DNA from: Bacillota bacterium
GTDB taxonomy: Bacteria; Bacillota; Clostridia; Saccharofermentanales; Fastidiosipilaceae
Assembly (NCBI GenBank): GCA_023442635.1
Contig: JAEZYR010000051.1
Coordinates: 1 to 30,832 of the forward strand
Reading direction: 5' to 3'
Length of the DNA: 30,832 nucleotides
Below the pieces are notes generated by a model that did no database searches, was not told the DNA's origin, and saw only the letters and a list, made by a program, of their open reading frames with translations. The position numbers and the translations under genes are program-made. Below, in pieces: positions 7,520-15,024 of this stretch (within the stretch, counting starts at the first letter, position 1; every line of letters starts with the position of its first letter).

Positions 7520-9881
7520 GTTTGACGCGCTCGGCCTCTTCTGCTCGTTTGGCATCATTGAAGCGATCCAAAGTGCCTACCAAATAGCCCGTGATGCGGC
7601 GAATGCGTTGAAAAGGCTGGTCTGGGCTCTCATGTCGGCCACAGCAAGGGCAGACATCGCCGATCACGCCGTGATAGCCACAGACAGGATCCCGATCCAA
7701 GGGGTGGTTGATCGAACCATAGCCCACCCCGGCTTCCTGCATATGCCGCACAATCCGCTCAAAGGCCTCCAGATTATGCGAGGGATCGCCTTCTAACTCC
7801 ACATAGCTGATATGGCCAGCATTGGTATAGGCGTGGTAAGGCGCCTCGATGTCGATCTTGCGCAGTGCCGATAGCTGATAGTAGACAGGCACATGAAAGG
7901 AGTTGGTGTAGAAGTCGTGCTCCGTAATGCCTGGCAAACGCCCATAGCGCTGGCGGTCCAGGCGCAAAAAGCGCCCAGACAAGCCCTCCGCTGGCGTCGC
8001 CAAAAGCGAATAGTTCAGCTGTTCCTGCTCGGCTCTTTCGTCGCAACGCTGACGCATATGCGCCACAATCGCTAGGCCAAGCCGCTGCGCCTCTTCGGAC
8101 TGCCCATGGTGCTGCCCCAGCAAGGCGACCAAGGTCTCAGCCAGGCCGATAAAGCCCACACTCAAACTGCCGTGACGAATGATCTGATCCACCTCATCCT
8201 CTGGCCCCAAGTTCTCGGCATCAATCCAGATACCCTGCCCCATAAGGAAGGGAAAGTTCTTGACCTTTTTGTGGCGCTGAATCTCAAAGCGCTGGCGCAA
8301 CTGGCGGAAGACCAAGTCCATCTTCTGATCTAGCAGCTGATAGAAGCGCCCGATGTCGCCGCGCGCCTCAATGCCCAGGCGGGGCAGATTGATCGAAGTA
8401 AAGGACAAGTTGCCGCGGCCTTTGGTCGTCTCTCGACTCGGGTCATAAACATTGCCCATCACGCGCGTGCGGCAGCCCATATAGGCCACCTCCGTGTTTG
8501 AATCGCCAGCGCGATAATAGGCCAGGTTGAAGGGCGCATCCAAAAAGCTGAAGTTAGGGAAAAGGCGTTTGGCCGATACGCGGATGGCAAGGCGGAAAAT
8601 ATCATAATTGGGGTCTTCTGCCTCGCTGTTGATGCCGCGCTTAACCTTGAGGATTTGGACAGGGAAAATGGCCGTTTCGCCATGCCCCAAGCCGTCTTCG
8701 GTAGCCTTCAACAGTTCGATCATGACAAGGCGACCCGCGGCTGACAGATCCGTTCCATAATTGATCGAACTAAACGGAACCTGGGCACCTGCTCTGGAAT
8801 TCATCGTGTTTAAGTTGTGGATAAGCGCCTGCATAGCCTGGTAGGTATCGCGCCTGGTCCGCTCCAGAGCCAAAGCCATCAGACGCTCGCTCGCCTCCTC
8901 GAAGTCCTGAGGTGGCACGGCCTCTAGCCCAATACCGCCAGCTCGCCGAGCTGCCGTTTCGAAGTCGAGCCCCTCTAAGGCCTCCCGACAAGCCTCCGCC
9001 TGCCCTAGTAGCGTCTGCTCCTCCAACAAGTCCGCCACATGCTTGCGGAACGTGATCGCCACACCTGGCGCCATGGCATAGTCAAAATCGGGAATGGCCT
9101 GTCCACCGTGCATCTCATTTTGGTTAGCCTGGATCGCAATACAAGCCAGAGCCGCGTAACTCTGGATGCTCTGGGGCTTGCGCAAATGACCGTGGCCTGT
9201 CGAGAAGCCATGTTCGAACAGACGGCCAATATCGATTTGGCAGCAGGTTTGCGTCAGCATGTAAAAGTCTTTGTCGTGGATGTGGATATCGCCTTCTGCG
9301 TGTGCCTGAGCCATGTCTTCGGGCAAGACATACTGGTCAACAAAGGACTTCGCCCCCTCAGAACCGTACTTCAGCATCGTGCCCATCGCTGTATTGCCAT
9401 CAATGTTGGCATTTTCGCGCTTCAGGTCGCTTTGGGAAGCGTCAGCAAAGGTGATTTGCTTGTACGTATCCATGAGTCCCTGAGCCAGGGCGCGCCGCCG
9501 CTGGTGCTCCGCTCGATACAGGATATAGGCCTTGGCGGTCTGAGGAACCTGACAAGTCAAGAGCTGCATTTCGACCAAATCCTGAATTTCCTCCACCCCT
9601 GGCTCATGTGCAGGATCCAAACGGCTGACAATGAGACTCGTTAAGGCGTCAAGAGCCGAATCTGAAAGCGTCTCAGATGGCACACAGCGGTTGGCCTTGA
9701 GGATAGCCTGTCGAATTTTGAAGGGGTCAAAGGGCATCCTAGAACCATCGCGTTTGCGAATGTAGCGGGGCAAGCGCTCGGGTAAGACCTTGAGGCTCTC
9801 GTCTTCTGCTGCCGCCTCCCACTCTAGATTGCCCTCAAACGGAATGCTGACTGTTTTTTTCGTATCCTGTGCCTGTCCCAT
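7512..9881 (-). CDS. nrdD: Anaerobic (class III) ribonucleoside-triphosphate reductase
   Basis: This 789-residue enzyme makes deoxyribonucleotides without oxygen, using formate as reductant in the best-studied members. An N-terminal ATP-cone (RYIRKRDGSRMPFDPFKIRQ, about residues 39-58) provides allosteric control. The central barrel includes HIHDKDFYMLTQTCCQ and the C terminus carries the glycyl-radical motif RRITGYLVG, with G765 the likely radical site. Just before it, DPVCGYHG and DVCPCCGR offer C734, H737, C744 and C747 as the zinc site. AAGGAGG lies six bases before the ATG. nrdG follows with overlap. Two NrdR-like boxes lie upstream, so repression by NrdR is likely. Confidence 0.95.
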   Translation of the reverse strand: MGQAQDTKKTVSIPFEGNLEWEAAAEDESLKVLPERLPRYIRKRDGSRMPFDPFKIRQAILKANRCVPSETLSDSALDALTSLIVSRLDPAHEPGVEEIQDLVEMQLLTCQVPQTAKAYILYRAEHQRRRALAQGLMDTYKQITFADASQSDLKRENANIDGNTAMGTMLKYGSEGAKSFVDQYVLPEDMAQAHAEGDIHIHDKDFYMLTQTCCQIDIGRLFEHGFSTGHGHLRKPQSIQSYAALACIAIQANQNEMHGGQAIPDFDYAMAPGVAITFRKHVADLLEEQTLLGQAEACREALEGLDFETAARRAGGIGLEAVPPQDFEEASERLMALALERTRRDTYQAMQALIHNLNTMNSRAGAQVPFSSINYGTDLSAAGRLVMIELLKATEDGLGHGETAIFPVQILKVKRGINSEAEDPNYDIFRLAIRVSAKRLFPNFSFLDAPFNLAYYRAGDSNTEVAYMGCRTRVMGNVYDPSRETTKGRGNLSFTSINLPRLGIEARGDIGRFYQLLDQKMDLVFRQLRQRFEIQRHKKVKNFPFLMGQGIWIDAENLGPEDEVDQIIRHGSLSVGFIGLAETLVALLGQHHGQSEEAQRLGLAIVAHMRQRCDERAEQEQLNYSLLATPAEGLSGRFLRLDRQRYGRLPGITEHDFYTNSFHVPVYYQLSALRKIDIEAPYHAYTNAGHISYVELEGDPSHNLEAFERIVRHMQEAGVGYGSINHPLDRDPVCGYHGVIGDVCPCCGRHESPDQPFQRIRRITGYLVGTLDRFNDAKRAEEAERVKHG

Positions 9882-9971
9882 CTTTGCCCTCCTTGCCGCA
9901 TGAAGCCCCGCCTACACCGTTACTGCCGACCTTACACGCGGGGACTGATCTCCATGGCTTATTGATAATGA

Positions 9972-10018
9972 TAACTATATGTAGATCTTTCGTTAAATCG
10001 ATACGCTATATATTGCGT
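9972..10018 (-). promoter_or_regulatory. Pair of NrdR-like operator boxes upstream of nrdD
   Basis: Box 10003-10018 reads ACGCTATATATTGCGT and closely follows the NrdR consensus ACACWATATATWGTGT; it is nearly a perfect palindrome. A weaker box, TAACTATATGTAGATC, lies at 9972-9987. Their starts are 31 bases apart, the three-turn spacing typical of NrdR box pairs. Both lie between the candidate promoter and nrdD. NrdR is the ATP/dATP-sensing repressor of ribonucleotide reductase genes. Confidence 0.7.
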
Positions 10019-10030
10019 CATCTGTGAGCA

Positions 10031-10059
10031 GTTGTAATCGAGCCAGGCACAAAAGTCAA
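10031..10059 (-). promoter_or_regulatory. Candidate sigma-A promoter for nrdDG
   Basis: On the minus strand TTGACT (10059-10054), 17 bases, then TACAAC (10036-10031). Transcription would start near 10024, putting both NrdR-like boxes in the early leader where bound repressor would block the polymerase. A second start overlapping the boxes is possible. Confidence 0.5.
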
Positions 10060-10109
10060 GCAGCAAAAGATAGTTAGCCAAAGATAACAAAACTTCATTT
10101 CAGGCATGC

Positions 10110-10143
10110 AAAAGGGGCCGCAAGTCGCTCAACTCGCAGCCCC
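10110..10143 (-). terminator. Rho-independent terminator of the isomerase-dehydrogenase operon
   Basis: On the minus strand GGGGCTGCGAGT pairs over 12 positions (two G-T pairs) with ACTTGCGGCCCC around a six-base loop, followed by TTTT. It lies 25 bases after the stop of the last gene of the operon. Confidence 0.85.
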
Positions 10144-10167
10144 TCGTTCAAAAAGCCTGTTCAGGTC

Positions 10168-11079
10168 TTAGATAATTTTCTCTAGGAACTCGCGACCCAG
10201 ACGAAGACCCTCATGGACCTTTTCGATCGAACCTTCGTAAAGGGGATCCTCGTGCTCAATGGAAATTACGCTGTCATAGCCAATCTTCTTGAGCTCCGCG
10301 ATCAGACCCTTGAAGTCAACATGACCCAAGCCTGGCATACGGAAGCGCCAGTAGCCATCACGCTGCAGTTGGGCATTGAAAGCGCCAAACCAGGCGAGTT
10401 TGTCCTCAAAGATCTCAACGTCCTTGGCGTGCACGTGGAAAATGCGATCCTTGAACTTTTCGACTAAGGGGAGGTAGTCGATCAGCTGGAAATGCAAGTG
10501 TGAAGGGTCAAAGTTCAAGCCAAAGCTCTTGCTCGGCACGCGGCGGAACATTTCTTCCCAGAGTTCTGGCGTAAACGAAATGGTGCCTGGTTGACCTGGG
10601 AGCTGCCAACCCTCCATGGGGCAATTCTCGATCATGACCTTCACGCCGCGCTCTTCGGCATAGCGGAGCAAGTCCGTAAAGACCTCTTCGAAGTCGTCGA
10701 AGCTGTCTTTGACCGACTTCTCGATGTTGCGGCCCACGAAGGTACCGACCAGCTCGACGCCCAGTTTCTGGGCAGCATCGATCACATACTTGGTGTGCTG
10801 GTTGATCTTCGCTCTCTCCTCTGGGTTAGCGTGGATGTTGTTGTCGTAATAGCCCAACGATGTGATGGCAATGCCCGCCTCATCAAAGGCGCGACGGATC
10901 TCATCCGCCTCTTCTTGGGTCAAGTTGGCCACATCGATATCTGAGGCCTGATAGTCACGGCTGTTGTCGCGTGGCCAGCAAGCAATCTCAAGACCCTTGA
11001 AGCCGTTTTCTTTGGCCCAAGCCAGCTTTTCCATCAGTGGGACCTGTGGCAGACAGGCCGTCAAATAACCTACAAACAT
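10168..11079 (-). CDS. Xylose isomerase-like TIM-barrel sugar isomerase/epimerase (operon gene 3)
   Basis: This 303-residue cytoplasmic protein belongs to the xylose isomerase-like TIM-barrel superfamily (IolE, tagatose epimerase and endonuclease IV relatives). Expected metal ligands are visible: E151 in VMIENCPMEG, D191 and H194 in GLNFDPSHLHFQ, H217 in FHVHAKD and E275 in SIEHEDP. Members isomerise, epimerise or dehydrate sugars and keto-sugars through a metal-bound enediolate. AAAGGAG six bases before the ATG supports the start. It is the last gene of a three-gene operon after a Gfo/Idh/MocA dehydrogenase, so it probably acts on that enzyme's product or substrate. The exact substrate cannot be read from sequence. 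Confidence 0.85.
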   Translation of the reverse strand: MFVGYLTACLPQVPLMEKLAWAKENGFKGLEIACWPRDNSRDYQASDIDVANLTQEEADEIRRAFDEAGIAITSLGYYDNNIHANPEERAKINQHTKYVIDAAQKLGVELVGTFVGRNIEKSVKDSFDDFEEVFTDLLRYAEERGVKVMIENCPMEGWQLPGQPGTISFTPELWEEMFRRVPSKSFGLNFDPSHLHFQLIDYLPLVEKFKDRIFHVHAKDVEIFEDKLAWFGAFNAQLQRDGYWRFRMPGLGHVDFKGLIAELKKIGYDSVISIEHEDPLYEGSIEKVHEGLRLGREFLEKII

Positions 11080-11136
11080 AGGGTGCTCCTTTTATCGCTT
11101 CAGATCAGAAATTCAGATTGATCTCGAATTTCGCTC

Positions 11137-12231
11137 TCAGTCCTCATCAAAGTAGACAGGCTTGCCCGTTTCGGCCGACTTGTAGATGGCCTCCAAGACA
11201 CGCGTGACAACCAAGGCCTGCTCTGGCGTAACCACAGGCTCTGTGCCGTTTTCGACAGCCTCATAGAAGCAGCGAGCTTCGCGGACTTCGGGGCGCTCAT
11301 TGTCGCCACCCTCAAAGAAGGCGACTTCGCCACCGCCCAACAAAGGCTGGGTCGTATACATCTTGCTGTACTTCTCGCCATTGATGCGCAGACCATCGTG
11401 GAAGTCAGCACCAGCCAAGGTACCGCAGAGGGTGCACTGAGCTTCTCTAGGCTCCAGGATATTGAGCGCCCAGGAGGACTCAAGGATGATCGTTGCGCCG
11501 TTCTTCATCTTGATGAAACCGAAAGCGCTGTCCTCAACCGTATACTCCTTAGGATCCCAAGAACCAAAGATGTTGGCTGCATTTTCGTTGTCGCCCAACT
11601 TGCGGTAGGAGCTACCCACGACATAGTCGACGTCGTAGTTGTCCATTTCCCAGAGCGTCAAGTCCAAAGCGTGGGTGCCGATATCGATCAGTGGACCACC
11701 GCCCTGAGCTTCAGCATCGAGGAAGACGCCCCATGTAGGCACGCCGCGGCGGCGAAGAGCCTCGCCACGAGCGAAGTAGATCTCGCCCAGCTCGCCATTT
11801 TCGATCATCTTTTTGAGATAGAGGCTGTCAGCGCGATGGCGGCTCTGGTAGCCAATGCTGAGGGTCTTGCCCGTACGGCGAGCGGCCTCGACCATCTTTT
11901 TGCCTTCGGCATAGGTCTTAGCCATTGGCTTTTCGCACATAACGTGCTTGTCAGCTTCGAGCGCATCGATCGTAATAAAAGAGTGCTCGCGGTTCGGCGT
12001 CAAGACGTGGACGGCATCAACCGTTTTGTCGGCGAGCACATCGCGGTAGTCTTCTGTCACCTTGGCGTCAGGGGTGCCATATTCTTTGGCTGCCTTTTCG
12101 GCGCGCTCGCGGATAATATCGCAGAACCAAACCATCTCTACATTGTCCAGCTGCTTGAGGGCTGGCATATGTTTTTGGTTGGCGATACCGCCGCATCCGA
12201 TGATACCGATCCGATAAACCTTCTTCGCCAT
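11137..12231 (-). CDS. Gfo/Idh/MocA family NAD(P)-dependent sugar or inositol dehydrogenase (operon gene 2)
   Basis: This 364-residue protein has the N-terminal Rossmann motif IGIIGCGGIANQKHMPAL, the family hallmark CEKPMAKT (K101), and the catalytic stretch GGPLIDIGTHALDL (D183, H187) in the C-terminal alpha/beta domain. Family members oxidise or reduce a sugar hydroxyl with bound or exchangeable NAD(P). ATG 12231 has AAGGAG seven bases upstream; an in-frame ATG at 12261 without a ribosome site would add ten poorly matching residues. It is flanked in the operon by two TIM-barrel isomerase-like genes, a combination seen in pathways for inositols and for 3-keto-glycosides. Fifty-seven bases separate it from the next gene. 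Confidence 0.9.
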   Translation of the reverse strand: MAKKVYRIGIIGCGGIANQKHMPALKQLDNVEMVWFCDIIRERAEKAAKEYGTPDAKVTEDYRDVLADKTVDAVHVLTPNREHSFITIDALEADKHVMCEKPMAKTYAEGKKMVEAARRTGKTLSIGYQSRHRADSLYLKKMIENGELGEIYFARGEALRRRGVPTWGVFLDAEAQGGGPLIDIGTHALDLTLWEMDNYDVDYVVGSSYRKLGDNENAANIFGSWDPKEYTVEDSAFGFIKMKNGATIILESSWALNILEPREAQCTLCGTLAGADFHDGLRINGEKYSKMYTTQPLLGGGEVAFFEGGDNERPEVREARCFYEAVENGTEPVVTPEQALVVTRVLEAIYKSAETGKPVYFDED

Positions 12232-12245
12232 CTTTGGCTCCTTTC

Positions 12246-12301
12246 GCGTGCAGGAGGGCACGCTCCCTTATTTTTAGCGGTCAGTTCTTTGAGCTAACCG
12301 C
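12246..12301 (-). other. Two intercistronic hairpins between operon genes 1 and 2
   Basis: GCGTGC (12246-12251) pairs with GCACGC (12258-12263) around a six-base loop directly 5' of the dehydrogenase ribosome site. GCGGTCAGTTC (12277-12287) pairs with GAGCTAACCGC (12291-12301) with one mismatch and a three-base loop. Neither is followed by a T-run on the minus strand, so they are not typical terminators. They could stabilise or process the mRNA or tune dehydrogenase translation. Confidence 0.4.
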
Positions 12302-12305
12302 CAAG

Positions 12306-13085
12306 TTACCTGTTTTGAGGCCAGACACTCTGGATATGTTGGACACTCGCGGCCAATTCTCCCCAAGGATCTTGGCCAAAGCCTTCTTGCTCGACGATGA
12401 CGCCGCGCTCTAGTGTGCCCTCTTCTTGCATCGTCTCCAAAAGCGCTGCAAAGTCCAACTGTCCTTCGCCGACTGGTACATCTAAGCCCTCATGGCTCCC
12501 AGCCTTCCATGTCTTGCCGACATCTTTGAAATGTAGGGGGCCTGCGACAGATCCTAAAGACCCAATCCAGGCTGGCAGTTCAGCACCACCCACAAAAGCC
12601 CAGCAGCTATCGACTTCAGCCACCATGTCGGGTCTAGCGTAACGGTCGATCAGCATCTCGAAAATGTTCTTATCGCAACCTTCTAGCTTTTGGATCTCGT
12701 GGTGGTGGTTGTGATAGCCCACACGGCAGCCTACCGCACGCAAGGCCTCAGCAGCCTGATTGAGCAGTCCTGCGACTTGGTCGATATCCTCGACGGTCTC
12801 AAAGGTGGCATATGGGCAAATGACATAAGACAAGCCCAATGTCTTGGCCTCTTCGACCACCTTGGGCAGCTCATCCCTCAGCCGTTCTAGCGGCACATGG
12901 CTCGAGTAAGGCTCAAGGCCAGCCTCCTGGCAAAGCTGCAGAAGCTCCGCTGCTTCTAGCCCATAGTAGCCAGCAAATTCCACGCAAGTGTACCCACAGG
13001 CCGCTACTTTTTTGAGCATGCCTAGGACATCTCCGTCAAGCAAGTCTCTAACTGAATAGAGCTGCAGACCAATGCGTTGCTTCAT
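12306..13085 (-). CDS. Sugar phosphate isomerase/epimerase-like TIM-barrel protein (operon gene 1)
   Basis: This 259-residue protein opens MKQRIGLQLYSVRDLL, the common start of a large xylose isomerase-like TIM-barrel group. It carries RVGYHNHHHEI (H125-N126-H127), AEVDSCWAF (D159), LHFKDVG (H185) and IVEQEG (E232) as candidate metal and substrate residues. GGAGG five bases upstream supports ATG 13085; the frame extends to 13250, but that part covers the promoter and operator and is probably not translated. It differs strongly from the operon's other TIM-barrel protein, so the two are likely to catalyse different steps. The substrate is unknown. Confidence 0.87.
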   Translation of the reverse strand: MKQRIGLQLYSVRDLLDGDVLGMLKKVAACGYTCVEFAGYYGLEAAELLQLCQEAGLEPYSSHVPLERLRDELPKVVEEAKTLGLSYVICPYATFETVEDIDQVAGLLNQAAEALRAVGCRVGYHNHHHEIQKLEGCDKNIFEMLIDRYARPDMVAEVDSCWAFVGGAELPAWIGSLGSVAGPLHFKDVGKTWKAGSHEGLDVPVGEGQLDFAALLETMQEEGTLERGVIVEQEGFGQDPWGELAASVQHIQSVWPQNR

Positions 13086-13141
13086 GGCGTCCTCCATATC
13101 TTCAGATCTAGAACAAGTTTCATGAAAAGCCCAAGAATCTG

Positions 13142-13169
13142 GGTTTAACGTTAAACTTGCATCTTTCAA
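13142..13169 (-). promoter_or_regulatory. Candidate promoter of the isomerase-dehydrogenase operon
   Basis: On the minus strand TTGAAA (13169-13164), 16 bases, TAAACC (13147-13142). The -10 is weak, but the pair overlaps the palindromic operator and lies about 55 bases before the first start codon, a sensible place for a repressible promoter. Confidence 0.4.
13143..13156. promoter_or_regulatory. LacI/GalR-type operator, perfect 14-bp palindrome
   Basis: GTTTAACGTTAAAC is a perfect palindrome with the central CG step typical of LacI-family operators. It overlaps the candidate -10 of the operon at 10168-13085. It differs from the catabolite-control cre consensus at the outer positions, so a dedicated local regulator, encoded outside the window, is more likely. 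By eye I found no second copy. Confidence 0.55.
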
Positions 13170-13504
13170 GCGTATTTTGTGCGAGAAACCAAAGTGAACT
13201 TGTCTAATTCTTTGAGAAACAGATCGCCTGAGAGGCTTTTTTCTCCGCATCTTGTCTAATTTTTCTTTAGGCCTGGCGAGAGCTTTCTTAGAAGCAAATA
13301 CGCCAGCCAGCTTGGCTTAAATCTTCAAGGATTTCCGTTGGAAAATTGGCTAAAAGATCTATTTTTTGCATCTTAAAACTTTCTTACGAACCCTGCGGCA
13401 AATATCGCGTATGCTATCGGAAAATCCAATGCTCGTCATGGCATGGACAGGCTTTGACACTTGTTAGATGAGGCTTGTGAAAACATTCAAGAAGGAGTGC
13501 CCGT

Positions 13505-14773
13505 ATGCCGCAACTGGTCTTTTTGCTTCAAATCATCGGAATTTTCTTCTTGTTGATCTATGCCTACCGGGTCATCCTTTACCCCATTGCTTTTATCGGG
13601 CGTTTCCGCCAGCGCCTCCACCCTCAGAAGGAGGCTCGCCAGATTCATCACTTTGGCGTTCTGATCTGCGGCCGCAATGAGGCTGCCGTTATCGGTGATT
13701 TGATCCATTCTTTGCGCCAACAGGACTACCCTCGCGAAAAGCTCGACATCTTCGTTTGCGCGGATAACTGCACCGACGACACGGCTTCTTTGGCTCGCCA
13801 GGCAGGGGCGATTTGCTATGAGCGCTTCAACCAGAAAGAGATCGGCAAGGGCTATGCCCTGAACTTCCTTTTGACCCAAATTCGCCGCGATCGCCTGGAT
13901 CGTGGAATTGAGGCCTGGCTGGTCTTTGACGCCGATAACCTGTTAGAGCCTGGCTATCTTCAGGCGATGAACCGCCACTTTGATCAAGGCGAGCTCATTC
14001 TGACGAGCTGCCGCGCCTCCAAGAACTTTAGTGACAACTGGCTGTCCGCGGCCTATGCTTACGGCTTCTTGCATGACGCCATCTTTGTGAACTATGCCAA
14101 GTCCCTGATCGGCCTCTCAGCGGCAGTCAGTGGCACGGGCTTTCTCGTCGCTGACTCTGTCATTCAACATTTCCATGGCTGGCCCTTCCACCTACTAACC
14201 GAAGACCTAGAGTTCACCTCCGCCGCCACCCTGGCTGGCTACAAGATCGGATACTGCCCTGATGCCATCTTCTACGATGAACAGCCGACCGACTTTGCCC
14301 AGTCTTGGACGCAGCGCCTTCGCTGGACCAAGGGCTCTCTTCAGGTCTTTTGCCGTTATTGGAAGCCGCTCTTGCGTCGGGCTTGGCAGCATCGCGAACT
14401 GCGCTCGCTAGAAATCCTAGTCGTGACCCTCCCCGTCAACCTTTTGCTGGCTATTTCGTGGGCACTCTACGTCTTCATGCTCTTTGCCACCCTCGTCAAC
14501 CCCTCCTACACATGGCAGGATGTGCTTCCGCCCCTGTGCCTGCACCTCAACAACAACACCTTCCCCTTGATGGCTATGGCGCTTTTGACCTGCGTGGCGA
14601 GTTGGCGCCTCATTCCAGCTCATCCTGTACTCAAGATCGCAACCTGTGTTACTTATCCGATCTACATGCTCAGCTATATTCCGATTATGGTTCACGCCCT
14701 CTTTACTCAGGTGACGTGGAAACCAGTCCGGCACGGTGTCACGAAGGAGTTCAGCTGCGTGCCCAAGGTCTAA
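13505..14773 (+). CDS. Membrane glycosyltransferase, family 2 (processive type)
   Basis: This 422-residue protein has one N-terminal membrane helix (about residues 3-30), a cytoplasmic GT-A domain and about three C-terminal membrane helices (about 299-331, 352-372, 382-406). The GT2 motifs are VLICGRNEAAVI, DAD at 142-144 for nucleotide-sugar/metal binding, GTGFLV (210-215), TEDLEF (E233, D234 as catalytic acid region) and QRLRW (270-274). The QxxRW motif is typical of processive enzymes that make and extrude polysaccharides. AAGGAG lies just before the ATG. A terminator follows at 14877, so it appears monocistronic. Product and sugar donor are unknown; cell-wall or exopolysaccharide synthesis is the natural guess. 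Confidence 0.88.
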   Translation: MPQLVFLLQIIGIFFLLIYAYRVILYPIAFIGRFRQRLHPQKEARQIHHFGVLICGRNEAAVIGDLIHSLRQQDYPREKLDIFVCADNCTDDTASLARQAGAICYERFNQKEIGKGYALNFLLTQIRRDRLDRGIEAWLVFDADNLLEPGYLQAMNRHFDQGELILTSCRASKNFSDNWLSAAYAYGFLHDAIFVNYAKSLIGLSAAVSGTGFLVADSVIQHFHGWPFHLLTEDLEFTSAATLAGYKIGYCPDAIFYDEQPTDFAQSWTQRLRWTKGSLQVFCRYWKPLLRRAWQHRELRSLEILVVTLPVNLLLAISWALYVFMLFATLVNPSYTWQDVLPPLCLHLNNNTFPLMAMALLTCVASWRLIPAHPVLKIATCVTYPIYMLSYIPIMVHALFTQVTWKPVRHGVTKEFSCVPKV

Positions 14774-14876
14774 ACCTTGCAGCGAGTCTCTTCGCCCATC
14801 GTGAACGACTCTCACCCAAAACAACCGGACAGTCCCATCTACTGCCTCTGTAGATGAACCATTTTCGCTTATGATG

Positions 14877-14916
14877 AGAACAGGCATGCTTTGGGTCATG
14901 CCTGTTCTGCTTTTTT
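14877..14916 (+). terminator. Rho-independent terminator after the glycosyltransferase
   Basis: AGAACAGGCATG and CATGCCTGTTCT form a perfect 12-bp stem with an eight-base loop, followed by GC and six T. A smaller perfect hairpin (7-bp stem, CATCTAC/GTAGATG) precedes it at about 14837-14857. Confidence 0.92.
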
Positions 14917-14972
14917 GAGCGTCGCCTTAATCTTCCACCGATCACAAAATCTCCCTAGCGCTGAGAGCAAGT

Positions 14973-14978
14973 TATAAT
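14973..14978 (+). promoter_or_regulatory. Candidate -10 (TATAAT) for the MATE exporter
   Basis: A perfect TATAAT lies 46 bases before ATG 15025; no good -35 is visible at 16-18 bases. It overlaps an upstream in-frame ATG at 14977, which therefore could not be translated from this promoter and supports the later start. Confidence 0.45.
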
Positions 14979-15024
14979 GAGCCGCTACCCCTTTCGATTA
15001 TCGATCTCAGAACAAAGGAGCTCT

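Larger units (their letters stand above)
13086..13504. other. Divergent intergenic region with operator and direct repeats
   Basis: This 419-base gap separates the minus-strand isomerase operon from the plus-strand glycosyltransferase. It holds the palindromic operator and promoter candidate listed separately, an exact 11-base direct repeat CTTGTCTAATT at 13199-13209 and 13251-13261 (52 bases apart), and an imperfect hairpin near 13273-13310. A perfect TTGACA occurs at 13454-13459, but no -10 follows at normal spacing. I saw no gene in it. Confidence 0.5.

Noticed and set aside
9039..9644. Open frame of 201 codons antisense to nrdD
   Set aside because: Shadow of the nrdD reading frame; no ribosome site or domain.
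11398..12297. Long (299-codon) open frame antisense to the Gfo/Idh/MocA gene
   Set aside because: The opposite strand encodes a clear dehydrogenase with all motifs; the antisense frame is a by-product of G+C-rich codon use and has no recognisable motif or ribosome site.
13143..13156. Catabolite-control (CcpA cre) site
   Set aside because: The central AACGTT fits, but the outer positions of the cre consensus do not; a LacI-family operator explains the perfect symmetry better.
13086..13250. N-terminal extension of the first operon isomerase back to 13250
   Set aside because: It would run through the operator and promoter, and the family start (MKQRIGLQLYS) with a good ribosome site lies at 13085.
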